This document shows positions 9,983 through 21,635 of a stretch of DNA of 64,000 nucleotides, piece after piece. The notes under the pieces are model-generated. The model was not told the origin of the DNA. It saw nothing but the letters and a program-made list of their open reading frames with translations, and did no database searches. Both the position numbers and the translations under genes were made by a program. The stretch's first letter is position 1; the number at the start of each line of letters is the position of its first letter. Source of the stretch: Heloderma charlesbogerti (lineage: Eukaryota; Chordata; Lepidosauria; Squamata; Helodermatidae); NCBI GenBank assembly GCA_026122225.1, contig JANEZZ010001676.1, positions 62,001 through 126,000 of the forward strand, written 5' to 3'.

Positions 9983-10690
9983 ATTTATTTGTTTGTATGT
10001 TTGTTTGTTTCTATACTGCCTCATAGCTGAAGCTCTCTGGGCGGTTCACAAAAATTCAAACCACGAAGTGCAGCATAAAACAATATAAAATATGAAAGCT
10101 TAAAACCACAATAGCACAACCAGAATAAAACCTAGCAGCAATCCAGAGATTTAAAATACAAATTTTAAACACCAAAGCTAAAAGACTAGGAAGCTAAAAT
10201 GCTAAAATACTGGTGCCAGAAGGAGTACAACATTGGTGCCAGGTGAACCTCCCTCGGGAGCTCATTTCTCACCTGGGGTGCCACAGCAGAAAAGGCCCTC
10301 TTCCTGGTAGCCACACGCCTCACTTCCTTTGGCAGGGGCTCACGGAGGAGGGCCACTGAGGATGATCTTTGGGTCCAGGCAGACACATATGGGAGGAGGT
10401 GATCCTTCAGGTAACCTGGCCCCAAGCTGTTAAGGGCTTTGAATGTACACCAGCACTTTGAATCGGGCCCGGAACGGGACTGGCAGCCAGTGCAGCTGGG
10501 AAAGTACTGGCATAATGTGATCTTGTTGGCCAGTCCATGTTAACAATCTTGCTACCCTATTTTGGACTAGCTGAAGTTTCTGGACCGTTTTCAAAGGCAG
10601 CCCCACGTATAATGCATTGCAGTAATCCAGACAAGAGGTTATCAGAGCATGGATAACTGTAGCTAGGCTATCTCTGTGAAATAGTCACAG
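9983..10690 (-). mobile_element. L2-type LINE 3' end, antisense
   Basis: The left end is an (A/T)-tail followed by CTATACTGCCTCATAGCTGA and GGGCGGTTCACAAAAATTC. Further right the - strand encodes decayed C-terminal L2 motifs (LPKEVRRVATRKRAFSAVAP, LRNELPREVH). The element continues with sequence typical of internal L2 to about 10690. Strongly decayed. Confidence 0.75.
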
Positions 10691-10756
10691 ATAAATAGTC
10701 CCGTGAAACTCGAACGCTTGCATATTCTGCAACCAACATAAGTTGGCCTGATTTAT

Positions 10757-10812
10757 TTATTTATTTTTCTTTCTTTCTTTCTTTCCTCTCTCTCTCTCTT
10801 TCTTTCTTACTT
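10757..10812. repeat. simple repeat (TTTA)n/(CTTT)n/(CT)n
   Basis: Tetranucleotide TTTA and CTTT units run into a CT dinucleotide tract. Confidence 0.9.
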
Positions 10813-11380
10813 ATACTTTTCATTTCCTATCCTTTGCTGGCATCTTTATTAACAAGCATTGCCTTCAGATTTTATATCCCTTGATGCTGGTATTCTTTTG
10901 ATCATTGCAGAAGGCCCATAACTTTCCCTTTTAAACAACCGGAATATAGGAGGGTTAGCACTTATCTCTTCTTTTCTTTCCTCCCATCCATTAACTTATT
11001 CATTTATTCCTTCCTTTGTTTTGATCTAGGGCCTGCATTCTCCCAGAGGCTTGAGGCTAGTGGGAACAATATTTAGCATTGAGATAAAAAAAAAATCCCA
11101 TACCTACTGAATTGTATGGATTACTGAATCCCATTACATCATTCCAGATGATACCCAAGTTCGTGGGGAGTTCGCTCATGGGATGTCAGAGAAATCCGCA
11201 ACAGAATCAAATGAGTTCAGATTTCTATGAATCTGACTCTCCGATTCTGCAGTATACCAGCTTTTTCTGAGTTGCATGGATTCCATGGACTTGCGAACTG
11301 TTTTTTTTACTTTCCAGAATTTTATGCAAATTTAGTCGTAGAAAATACATTTTTTCAAAAACCACCAGCCAAAAATGTGT
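10813..11380. other. intergenic, nothing recognised
   Basis: AT-rich unique sequence. No gene seen. Confidence 0.4.
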
Positions 11381-11399
11381 ATTTTCCCATTGCCTAATG

Positions 11400-11490
11400 T
11401 ATGAAAATGTGCATGGGGAGGGGATTTGTACATTGTGGGGGCGATTTGCGCATTTCAGGGGGATTTGCACATTTTTGCAAGTGCAAATTT
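11400..11490. repeat. short imperfect direct repeats
   Basis: Three related units of about 25-30 bases share GGGGATTTGTACATT, GGCGATTTGCGCATTT and GGGATTTGCACATTTTT. Possibly part of a decayed DNA transposon. Confidence 0.45.
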
Positions 11491-11934
11491 GGGAAATTGG
11501 GGAAAATCTGATTCCACCAATGAGCAGACAACAGAAGGCACCTAACAAACTGTGAAATGCAGACAGAATGGGTTTCACAACATCTGTACATCCCTACCCA
11601 TGGCCCCCTTGATGGCCTGCATGTGTGAAATGATCATTGTAGATCCCCAAACCTTTTTCAGCACCTCAAATCAAGCTTTTCTCAGAGTGGGGGCTGGTTC
11701 ACATGTCCAGGATTTGTTCCAATGAGAAGTGGTATATAAATATTGCTAATAAGTAAATAATTGAGGTATCAAGGGATTCATGCTTGTAAGTGTGAATCAG
11801 GAACTGAATGTCCTGAATCTGCATGGAAAAGGATACCCCCACTTATAGATAATCCAAGAAAAATACCCCCTCTATACCATCATGGCTGGCAGTGATACAG
11901 CTAGGAAATTTTAGAACCTTGACATAATGGTCTT

Positions 11935-12510
11935 ATGGGGAGGGTGGCGGCGGCTTTAGACAGCCATATGTATTACCTCAGTTGTGGAGCACACAACTCC
12001 GATTTCTCTTCTCCCCCCTCCCACCCCCATTCTGTGCTTCACAACTGCTGCTATATTACTGATACGCTAGAGCAGCAAGCAAACAAACGTACTCAGAACA
12101 TGTGCAGCTTCGCACTTCAACCTCACTGAAATCATAGCACCATCGTGACTGCGTAGGAATGACATGGAATTCACTTCTGCTGCCCTGATGCTTAAACACG
12201 TTTACCTGGGAAGAAGCACCAATTTGTTGCAGGAAGGCATGATGTCGTTTAAAAGTAAAGATAACAAAATGAGCATCAGTGACAGTGTGTGTGCTTGGCT
12301 GGCTGCCGGCCCCAGCTATCCGATGACTTTTAAAGGAAGAAGGAAGAGTGCGGAGCCAACCAGGATCAGCGCCACCGGGCCACAGCCTGCCCAGGCACTG
12401 ACGGCAAGTCTGTTTACTGCTGCCCCGCATCACCTGCCGCTCTCTGGGTGGTCCTTTGTGGGGTCCCTGGACCCCAAAGTCCAGCCATCACTAGCACCAC
12501 TGATAGTTGG
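11935..12510 (+). repeat. unidentified dispersed repeat, family E, copy 1
   Basis: Matches 21636-22020 in order: TTACCT(C/G)AGT, a CTTCT...TGC block, TACTC(A/T)GA(A/G)CATGTGC, CACTGAAATCATAG(C/T)AC, ATC(G/A)TGAC, CTGCCGCTCTCTGGGT and GCACCACTG. Copy 1 carries extra sequence between the middle and right blocks. Not recognised as a named family. Confidence 0.6.
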
Positions 12511-12671
12511 GCACACACATCTTATCCTCAGGGTCCGTTCTCTTTGCTTATTTGGGATGCAGAATGAAATGAAACGAGAATATTCCTTAGGAAAATTGGG
12601 TTGTTTAAACGTGGGAAATGGATGAGAATTCCCGTCCTAGATGTGAAAAATCTATCTATCTATGTTCTCCA

Positions 12672-13545
12672 ACAACTTGTAGAACCAGTGTTGCATGGTG
12701 GTTAGAGCAGAGTCCCCAACCTTCTTGGACCCATGGAAACATTTGGGAATTTGAGAAATTGCTGTGGGCACCACCACAAAATGGCTCCCACAGAGGATGT
12801 GGCCTGTCACAAAATGGCTGCCGTGAGGGGCCTGGCTAGTCAAGAGGTGTGCGGAGGAGAGAGAAATAGCGAGGCTAGAGGCTGGGAGGGAGGGGGAAAT
12901 GGAAGAGTTGCTTCCTGGCCCGCTCAGTCTTCTTCCGTCCACACAGACCTTTCCCCTTTGCGCTCTCCCTCTCTCTGCTCTCCCAGCCCCTGGCCACGCT
13001 TGTTCGCTCCCCCAACCCCCTTCCTCGCTATTTCTCTCCCCCCGCCACCCGAGCCTTCTTCTTCCTCCCCCCTCCCAGCCTCTAGCCTCGCTCCTTCGCT
13101 CCCCTCTCCCCTTGGCCTTGCTTTCTCTTCCTGCCTGCTGAGCAACCGATCCGCGGCAGCTCAGGAACAGGAAGGGGAACCTGGCGCCCCAACGTTTTCC
13201 AATGTTTTATTAACTTAATTTTTCAAGGGGGTAGGGCATGGAGGGCTGTGTGGACACTGTCGGAGGTGCCTGTGGGTGATATGGTGCCTGCAGGCGCTGC
13301 ATTGGAAACCCCCAAGTTGGATTGGGACTTGGGAGAATCAGGTTCTAGTCCCCACTCTGCTATGAAGCTCACTGGGTGTCTTTGGGCCAGTCACTGACTC
13401 TCAGCCTAACCTACCTCACAGGGTTGTTGTGAGGATGAAGTGGAGAGGAGGAGGAGTGTGTAACACACCTCGGGTTTCCTGCAAAGGGGAAAAAACAGGC
13501 TATAAATGTAATAATAATAATAATAATAATTTCAGTTTATTTAAT
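12672..13545 (+). repeat. tRNA-type SINE interrupted by an inverted-repeat element (family D)
   Basis: The SINE head (GAACCAGTGTTGCATGGTGG, TTAGAG, to about 12708) is broken by an element starting AGAGTCCCCAACCTTCTTGG and ending near GGAAACCCCCAAG (13313). After that the SINE resumes (GGACTTGGGAGAATCAGG ... CTCAGCCTAACCTACCTCAC ... GTTGTTGTGAGGAT) and ends in an (AAT)n tail at 13509-13532. The inserted element also contains a 340-base CT/GA-rich segment with inverted GAGAAATAGCGAGGCTAGAG sequences (about 12857 and 13024-13095). A second copy of the SINE-head/element junction is at 31385-31750. Confidence 0.6.
13509..13532. repeat. (AAT)n microsatellite
   Basis: Eight or so AAT units at the 3' end of the SINE. 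Confidence 0.9.
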
Positions 13546-13682
13546 GTATATATTTATTTTGCGAAACCGGCTTGTTCATGTGTTGCTGTTTGTTTTGCCT
13601 GTGTTTGCTCAGTGAGCTCATTCATTCACCTTTTTATCTGTTGACTTGCGGTGCGAGATCACAAACACAACCGTAAGAACAT

Positions 13683-13945
13683 GTGAGAGCCAGTGTGGCG
13701 TAATGATTAGAGAAGCCATTCACCTCGCCGGCTAGGAATCATGGGGGTTGCGATCCAGCACGTTTGGAGGGCACCATGTTGGGGAAGGCTGGCTTAGAGA
13801 GTTGGATTAGGTCTGTGTTCAAAACCCCTCTCAGCCACATGGACACAGGCCAGTCACTGGTCTCTCACCCTAGTTAACCCACCTCACAGGGTTGTTGTGG
13901 GAACAAATTCGAGGAGGATATAAATGCAACAAATACATCGACAAG
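13683..13945 (+). repeat. tRNA-derived SINE with a foldback half inserted
   Basis: Head GAGCCAGTGTGGCGTAATGA and TTAGAG, body TCACTGGTCTCTCACCCTAG and ACCTCACAGGGTTGTTGTGG, end GATATAAATGCAACAAATAC. A piece of the family F foldback (GTTTGGAGGGCACCATGTTG GGGAAGGCTGG) sits at about 13755-13792. Confidence 0.7.
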
Positions 13946-14880
13946 CATAATAATGGGCTTGCCAATTCACAGCAGGGGGCCGTCTAGCCCAGTCTCTTGT
14001 TCCCAACAGTGTGCAGCCAGGTGCCTCTGGGAAATTCCCAAGCAGGGTGGGAAGGCAGGCAAGTGCCCTCTGCTCTTTGTCCCCAGCAACTGAGCTTCAC
14101 CCTGCAGTCTTACACCTGTCTGCTCAGACGCAAGTCCCACTCTTTTCCATGGGGCTTCCTGCTCCCAGGTAAGTGTGCACAGGATCGCAGCCTCCATGGT
14201 CACCGGCTGCCTCTGATCATGGCGCGCTCATTTAGCCATCAGGACCAACAGCCGCTGACACCCTTGCGCTCCATACATTTGCCTAATGCTTAAAAAACCA
14301 AGATCCATCCCATCGAAACACACAGGCCTACTGGGGGCACTTGCCAGAGGACCACCCTGGTGGGCACCTGGCTCCCTTTCGCTGCCACCAGTTCAGCCCT
14401 GCAGCAGCAACATGGCTTGCTGCTGCAGCTGTCACTCTTGCCTGATCTTAGGGTGGCCATTTGTCCTATTTCCCAGAGGACACTCCTCTCGCTGAAGGGC
14501 TGCCAGAGGATGAGCCTCTGTTTGGAAGGCGTCCCGTCTTTGAAGGGCTGTCCAGTCCAGCTCTGGTAGAAAGAGCCATCAGAACGGAGAGCTAAAGGGC
14601 CGTGACAATGCCCATCAGCAGCCCCTGGACGGCGGACTGAACCGGCAGGCACACAGCTCTCCTGGACACCATCTTCCCCACTATGGGGTGATGGATTGTA
14701 TTTCTATTTAAGTTACAGTAATGATTTCTAAATTTGCATCTATACATATGAATTAACATATGCAAATTTAATGCAGATTGCCACCCTCCATCCTCCCCTT
14801 TTTTGGTGATGCATAAGTGGCCACCCTACCACCCCATGTGCATGTGTGAGAGGGAGGAACAAGAGGGAGGCTGGAGGCTA
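13946..14880. other. intergenic, nothing recognised
   Basis: Several overlapping open frames occur on both strands. None shows a conserved protein pattern, splice structure or codon bias that would support a gene. Confidence 0.4.
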
Positions 14881-15110
14881 GAACCAGTGTGGTATAGTGG
14901 TTAGAGTGTTGGACTGGGGCTTGGGAGATCTGGGTTATAGCCCCCACTTGGTGCAGAATCCCACTGGGTGGCTTTGGGCCAGGCACCGACTCTCAGCCTA
15001 GCCTACCTGACAGGGTTGTTGTGAGGATAAAAACGGAGGAGGATCATGTACCTTGGACTCCTTGGAGGACAAGAAGTGAGATATAAATATGACAAATAAA
15101 TAAATGATAC
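14881..15110 (+). repeat. tRNA-derived SINE
   Basis: The best-preserved copy of this family: GAACCAGTGTGGTATAGTGG and TTAGAGTGTTGGAC (box A part), a decayed box B (GGGTTATAGCCCC), CTCAGCCTAGCCTACCTGAC, GGGTTGTTGTGAGGATAAAA, then ATATAAATATGACAAATAAA as the tail. Confidence 0.85.
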
Positions 15111-16690
15111 ATAAATACAAGTGGTGGCAGGCACCGGGGGGAGGGTGGGGAACCACTTAGGGCAGTTTGCTCCAGGCTCCACAAAACCTGTATCTGGGCC
15201 TGTGCATGGTTCCACCCAAAACCCATGTTTAAAAGCAGGGAATTTATTCCCAATATCGTTAAAACCATCTGAGTCTTATTAAATGCATAAAACACATGAA
15301 ACCCTTTTTTTGGAAATCCAGTGCTGCTGCTGCTATTGCTTAAGAGGAGCTGTCTTTTTGCCAGGAAGGTGCTTCTGTGCAAAGAAACAACAACGCTCAA
15401 GTGAAAAGGCTGATCACCTAGCAGAAGGAATCCGCGCAAGGTATGTGAAAGTAACTCTCATGGAGTTCATCAATGCAATTCATTTGGATGTGCTTATAAT
15501 CGAGGTTTCAGGCTGCAACACTAAACATTCTTACTAGGAAGTTAAACTCCATTGAACATGATAGGACCGATGTTGGAGTAAACGTGCATAGGGTTTGCTG
15601 CAAAGGTGGAACTACAGCACCCACTCCATAGCTTGTCTATAGAAACTGGTGGGTCTACTCTGGAGTAAATGCCTTGAAAGTCACATTATCTGGACAATCT
15701 CCAGGGCAAAGGTGAAAGTGGAGGGCGGGCACTGCTGCCAGCATATTCGGGATGTTTGGTATAGGGGTTGCTGCAATGGGGTTTCTGGAATGAAAACTGT
15801 TTTGCATTTTAAGAGCTGTGAAGAAGGGAGATTTTGGGAGGTGCCGTTTTCCCCACCAACACTGATACTCTGTGGCCAATCTTTATTACAGGCACTAAAG
15901 CCCTTGTCTATGTTTTAAGCTGCAAATCTTTCCTCTGTTTTTCAGGAAATGGAAAGGGCAGTAGCAAGTAAATCTGGTGTGCATATGAGGGACTGAGCAC
16001 CCCACCCATCTTCATAGGCAGAGTTCTATGCCACCAGTAAAGTTTGTCATGACAATATTTTCTGATTCACCTGGCGTTGTTGATTCTTAAATGGGAAGTC
16101 ACTGGCTCCATGTTACAGATGGGGAAAACTGAGGCATGGAGCTTATGAGAAATTCTGCCCTAGCTTTCCCACTCCCCTTTCCTGGTAAGATGTGCCTGGA
16201 AGGAAGGATGGAAAGAAGGATGGAAAGAAGGAAGCAGGGAGGGTTACAAAGGAACATCAGATTGCCCCACCAATCCAGCCTTGTTCATGCAAGTCTGGTT
16301 CCTTTTGCTCTCCAAAAACAAGTTCAGTAGACAAAGAACCATAACGAGAATTTCTTCTGCTGCTCAAAAGCTCAAATTCTGCTGGTGTTTCACCAATGGA
16401 ACCCATTTCAAATGGGAATTCTTTTACTTTGAGCTGGTGATATGTTTGAGCCCAAACTGATGAGGCGGCTCAGGAAGAACTGAAATTAATATTGCAAAGT
16501 AAACATTCTTTTGATTCAAAAGCTAACAGGCCAGGGAGGAGCAGGGGAGAAGAGACACGGAGGGATGGATTGAGAAAACCGCTCAGCTCTAAATTAGATG
16601 CCATGCGTCTCTGCGGCATAGCATCGCTGATTAATAATCTCCTGCATTGGCAACAGCAGTGTCTGAAGTGTCCCTCTGCACAAGCTCTGA
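15111..16690. other. intergenic, nothing recognised
   Basis: No gene seen. A GAAGGATG-type simple repeat lies at about 16199-16240, and a MIR-like snippet (GGGGAAAACTGAGGCATGGA) at 16120-16140. Confidence 0.4.
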
Positions 16691-16699
16691 GGCATGATT

Positions 16700-16826
16700 T
16701 AAACTTCCTCAACCTGGCCCCCTCCAGATGTGTTGGGCTACAACTCCCGGCCCTGACTGGAGGCTGCTGGGAGTTGGAGTTCAACACATCTGGAGGGGGC
16801 CAAGTTGGAGAAGTCTGGTTTAAACT
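16700..16826. repeat. foldback repeat, family F, well preserved hairpin
   Basis: Left arm CCCCCTCCAGATGTGTTGGG CTACAACTCCC; right arm GGGAGTTGGAGTTCAACACA TCTGGAGGGGG. Outer arms TTCCTCAACCTGG and CCAAGTTGGAGAAG continue the pairing. Loop about 20 bases. Confidence 0.85.
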
Positions 16827-17080
16827 TTAAATTTTAAAGGTAAAGCAGGCACAGTCTCCCCTCATGTCTAGTTCTCTCCATATATTTGGGTGAGGGGGAG
16901 GGTGTTTTGCAGTTGCTGCCCTTGTTTCCATACAAATAGCCATTAGTCCTATAGAAAGATGGGTCAGTGGGCAGCAGGGGTGTTGCTGGACACTCAAAAG
17001 ATTTGAGGCCCAACCCCATAGGACAAAAATCTGCATGAAAGTTGCATGTGCTAATTGATGTGTGCAAATTAGAAATTACT

Positions 17081-20000
17081 AGGATTTATTTCATGGATCA
17101 CTCCCTTGTTGTGGCGAAGGGGCTTGCGTAACTCAGTGAAGCCATAAGCTATGCCGTGCAGGGCCACCCAAGACGGACAGGTCATGGCGGAGAGGTCTGA
17201 CAAAGTGTGGTCCACTGGAGAAGGAAATGGCAACCGACTCCAGTATTCTTGCCAAGAAAACCCCATGGAACGTATCACAAGGCTAAAAGAGATGACGCTG
17301 GAAGATGAGCCCCTCAGGTCAGAAGGTGTCCAATATACTACTGGGGAAGAGCAGAGGGAATTTCCAAGTAGTGCAATGGCAAGATTGAACATCGACATCT
17401 TGGGAATCAGCGAACTAAAATGGACAAGCATGGGTGAATTTAATTTAGGTGACCATTATATCTACTACTGTGGGCAAGAATCCCTTAGAAGAAACGGAGT
17501 AGCACTCATAGTCAATAAAAGGGTGGGAAAAGCAGTACTGGGGTACAATCTCAAAAACGATAGAATGATCTCAGTATGAATCCAAGGCAAACCATTCAAC
17601 ATCACAGTAATTCAAGTCTATGCCCCAACCACTGAGGCTGAAGAAGCTGAGGTTGATCGGTTCTATGAAGACCTACAACACCTTCTAGAACTAACACCAA
17701 AAAAAATGTCCTTTTCATCATAGGGGACTGGAATGCTAAAGTAGGAAGTCAAGAAATCACCAGGATAACAGGCAAGCATGGCCTTGGTGTACAATGTGAA
17801 GCAGGACAAAGCTAATAGAGTTTTGCCAAGAGAACACACTGATCATAGCAAACACTCTTTTCCAACAGCACAAGAGGCGACTGTACACATGGACATCACA
17901 AGATGGTCAATATCGAAATCAGATGGATTATGTCCTTTGCAGCCAAAGATGGAGAAGCTCTATACAGTCAGTAAAAACAAGACCTGGAGCTGACTGTGGC
18001 TCAGATCATGAACTTCTTGTTGCAACATTTCGGCTTAAATTGAAGAACGTAGGGAAAACCACTAAACCATTCAGGTATGACCTAAATCATATCCCTGATG
18101 AATATACAGTGGAGGTGAGGAATAGATTTAAGGGATTAGACCTGATAGACAGAGCGCCTGAGGAACTATGGACAGAGGTCTGTAAAATTGTTCAGGAGGC
18201 AGCAACTCAATCCATCCCAAAGAAAAAGAAATGCAAGAAAGCAAAGTGGCTGTCTGATGAGGCTTTACAAGTAGCTGAGGAAAGAAGGGAAGCGAAAAGC
18301 AAGGGAGAAAGGGGAAGATATACCCAACTGAATGCAGAGTTCCAGAGAATAGCAAGGAGAGACAAGAAGGCCTTCTTAAATGAACAATGCAAAGAAATCG
18401 AGGAAAGCAATAGAATGGGAAAGACTAGAGATCTCTTCAAGAAAATCGGAGATCTCAAGGGAACATTTTGTGCAAAGACGGGCATGATAAAGGACAAAGA
18501 AGGCAGGGACCTAACAGAAGCAGATGAGATTAAGAAGAGGTGGAAAGAATAAACAGAAGAACTATACAGGAAAGATCTGAATGTCCCTGATAGCCATGAT
18601 AGTGCGCTCACTGAACTTGAGCCGGACATCCTAGAGAGTGAAGTCAAGTGGGCCTTAGGAAGCATTACTAACAACAAAGCTGGCAGAGATGACAGTATTC
18701 CAGCTGAGCTATTTAAAATCCTAAAAGATGATGCTGTTAAATTGCTGCACTCAATATGCCAACAAATCTGGAACACTCAACAGTGGCCACAAGACTGGAA
18801 AAGGTCAGTTTACATTCCAATTCCAAAGAAGGGCAATGCCAAAGAGTGTTCAAACTACCACACATTTGCGCTCATTTCACATGCCAGCAAGGTGATGCTC
18901 AAAATCCTACAAGCTAGGCTTCAGCAGCATGTGAACCGAGAACTACCGGAAGTACAAGCTGGGTTTCTAAGAGGCAGAGGAACTAGAGATCAAATTGCCA
19001 ACATTCGCTGGATCATGGAGAAAGCAAGAGAATTCCAGAAAAACATCTATTTCTGCTTCATTGACTACGCTAAAGCCTTTGATTGCATGGATCACAACAA
19101 ACTGTGGCAAATTCTGAAAGAGATGGGAGTACCAGACCACCTTACCTGTCTCCTGAGAAACCTGTACGAGGGTCAAGAAGCAACAGTAAGAACCAGACAT
19201 GGAACAACCTATGGGTTCAAAATTGGGAAAGGAGTACGACAAGGCTGCATATTGTCGCCCTGCTTATTTAACTTATATGCAGAGTACATCATGAGAAACG
19301 CCGGGTTGGATGAATCACAGGTCGCAATTAAGATTGCCGGGAGAATTATCAACAACCTCAGATACGCAGACGATACCACCCAAATGGCAGAAAGCAAAGA
19401 AGATCTAAAGAGGCTCTTTTTGAGGGTGAAAGTGGAGAGTGCAAAAGCTGGTCTGAAACTCAACATTAAAAAAACGAAGATCATGGCATCTGGCCCCATC
19501 ACTTCCTGGCATATAGAAGGGGAAGAAATGGAAGCAGTGACAGATTTTATTTTCTTGGGCTCCAAGATCACCGCAGACGGTGACTGTAGCCATGAAATTA
19601 AAAGATGCTTGCTCCTTGGGAGGAAAGCTATGGCACACCTAGACAGCGTAGTAAGAAGCAGAGACTTCACCTTGCCAACAAAGGTCCGTCTAATCAAAGC
19701 TATGGTTTTCCCAGTAGTAACGTATGTCTGTGAGAGCTGGACTCTAAGGAAGGCTGAGCGCCGAAGAATTGATGCTTTCGAACTGTGGTGCTGGAGAAGA
19801 CTCTTACGAGTCCCCTGGACTGCAAGGAGGTCAAATCAGTCCATCCTAAAGGAAATCAACCCTGACTGCTCATTGGAAGGACAGATACTGAAGCTGAAGC
19901 TCAAATATTTTGGCCACCTAATGCGAAGAGAAAAGTCACTGGAAAAGACCCTGATGCTGGGAAAGATTGAAGGCAAAAGGGGAAGGGGACGGCAGAGGAT

Positions 20001-20156
20001 GAGATGACTGGATAGCATCACCGATGCAATGAATATGGACTTGAGCACGCTCCGGGAGAGAGCGGAGGACAGGAAGGCCTGGTGTGCTATGGACCATGGG
20101 GTCATGAAGAGTTGGACACAACTTAATGGCTGAACAACAACAACAAGGATTTATTT
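17081..20156 (+). mobile_element. BovB (RTE clade) LINE, near full length, copy 1
   Basis: The element runs from CATGGATCACTCCCTTGTTG (17092) to the 3' end GGCTGAACAACAACAACA (20145). It is flanked by a perfect 11-base target-site duplication AGGATTTATTT at 17081-17091 and 20146-20156. The endonuclease region (ILGISELKWTS, GDHYIYYCGQESLRRNG) and reverse transcriptase are readable. The catalytic LRYADD is at about 19356-19373. The C-terminal ARRSNQSILKEINP region follows. The frame is broken: TGA at 17577-17579, TAA at about 18550, and a Trp-to-TGA near 20005, so it is not autonomous. BovB is known to have moved horizontally between squamates, ruminants and others. Confidence 0.96.
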
Positions 20157-20485
20157 ACATTTCACGGAAGGCAAAGCCAACCAATTATTTTCCCATCCCA
20201 GTCATCTGAAACAAATGCTTCCTTTGGCACCAACGGATGGTTTTCCCTCCCTTAAGCTTAACTGCAACAGGAGGGTGGTTTTGGGGGGGGGGTCACAGTG
20301 AACAGAGAGGGTAGGGTTAGCCCTTTCTTCCCAAATGGGGAGGGATAACCCTTTCTTCCCCCTCTAAATTCTCCCTCCTCTCGACTCCTGGGAGTTAAGC
20401 TTAAATTCTTCCATTGGCACAAATGAACACTCGGTGCTCTTGGAAATAAATCTAGAGTCCTGGAAAATAGGTTCAGGTCCAGGAC
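20157..20485. other. intergenic, nothing recognised
   Basis: Contains a G-run (20283-20292). No gene seen. Confidence 0.4.
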
Positions 20486-20489
20486 CCCA

Positions 20490-20890
20490 TGAGCCCAGGC
20501 CTAACAACGCCCTCCTCTAAGTCCCGCCAGTGCAGGGCATACACTATGGTGGGGCGTGGAAGAGGGCCTTCTCTGCTGTGGCACCCCGGTTGTGGAATGC
20601 CCTCCCTTTGGAGGCCCGATTGGCACAGGCGCTGGGTTTCTTTTTGGTGCCAAGTTAAAACACGGGTTTTTGCAGAAGCCTTTGAGGGCTGAAAGCGTTC
20701 CCTAAGGCAGGCAGCGCGCTGTTCGAACTGTTCTGCTGTTTTGGCTTTTAATTGGCACTAGCTTGCTCAGTGGCTTAATAGGTTTTTAGGTGTTCAAATT
20801 ATTTGTTTTATACCGTTTAAATCGATTTTTTCTGCACGCCGCCCTGGGGACTGAATGACAGAGGGCGGGAGACAAACGTTCCAAACCCAC
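20490..20890 (+). mobile_element. L2-type LINE 3' end
   Basis: GGGCCTTCTCTGCTGTGGCA, CCCCGGTTGTGGAATGCCCT and CCCT encode the L2 C-terminal AFSAVAP-x-LWNALP type motif. A tail follows with CGCCCTGGGGACTGAATGAC and GGGCGGGAGACAAA. Confidence 0.75.
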
Positions 20891-21545
20891 GAAGAAGGGA
20901 GCCGGCAGCGCGGCGGGGAGCAGGGAGGCCTGGCCCCGACCCCGCAGCCCGGCCGGCGCGGGGCGGGGGCCGAGGGAAGGGGGCGGCCTGGGCGCAGCGG
21001 CGGCCTCGGGGCCGGCGGCGCTGCGGCGGGGCTGCCACGGGGCGAAAAGTCCGCGGCGCGCCGCCCGCTCCCGGGTCACGCGCCGGCCGCGCAAGGCGGC
21101 TCCCCCGCGCCGGCGCTGCGGCCGTGCGCGCGCCACCCCCGGGCGGAGGCCGTCACGTGCTCGCACCTGCCCGGCCCGGGAAAACCCCTCCGCGCGGCGC
21201 GCGCGCGAGGCGTCGCCAGCCCGGAGGGAGGCGAGCGCCTCGGCGGGCGGGGAGCCCGGAGCAGCGCGGCCCTGGGCGAGCGCGCCGCGGCGGCCTCCCC
21301 CCAGGCGGCCAGGGCGGTTCCGTCAGCCTCGCTCCCCGCCGGGAGCGGGTAAGGCGCACCTGCCGCCCTACCAGGTGCCCCTCCGGCGGCCCCGCGAGGT
21401 CGCTGTTGCCGCTCAGTCGCGCCCGCCGCTTCGCGACCCCGGAGCGCGCCGGGCCCCCCTGGCCGGCGCTCTCCCCGGGGCGCGCTCACGGCCGTATCCG
21501 TTGCCTCGGTGGTGCTGCCCCGCCGCCTCGCCCCCTGCCGCCCCT
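20880..21545. promoter_or_regulatory. CpG island without an identified gene
   Basis: About 660 bases of very high G+C with dense CpG (runs such as GCGCGGCGCGCGCGCGAGGC), far above its surroundings. It contains a CACGTG E-box (21154-21159) and a GCGGGTAAGG donor-like site on + (21349). Such islands mark promoters or enhancers. No coding exon of a known gene was found within reach, and ZC3H18 and IL17C promoters lie elsewhere. The long open frames inside are expected from GC-richness and are not called. Confidence 0.7.
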
Positions 21546-21632
21546 TCTCCGTTTGCCGTCAGTCTTCCGCAGCATCAGCGCCTTGTCCGGGGAGTTTTCT
21601 CTGCTGTTCGGTGGCCGAAATATTTGTCTCAC
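21530..21632 (-). mobile_element. BovB internal fragment, GC-shifted
   Basis: Aligns with antisense BovB at 52680-52785: shared CTGCCG, CCCCTTCTCC, CAGCATCAG, GGTGGCC and AAATATTT in register. It corresponds to the coding end (around LRMRR...RGRGRQ), not to the extreme 3' end used by Sauria SINEs. Most differences add G or C, and several create CpG. Confidence 0.7.
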
Positions 21633-21635
21633 ACC

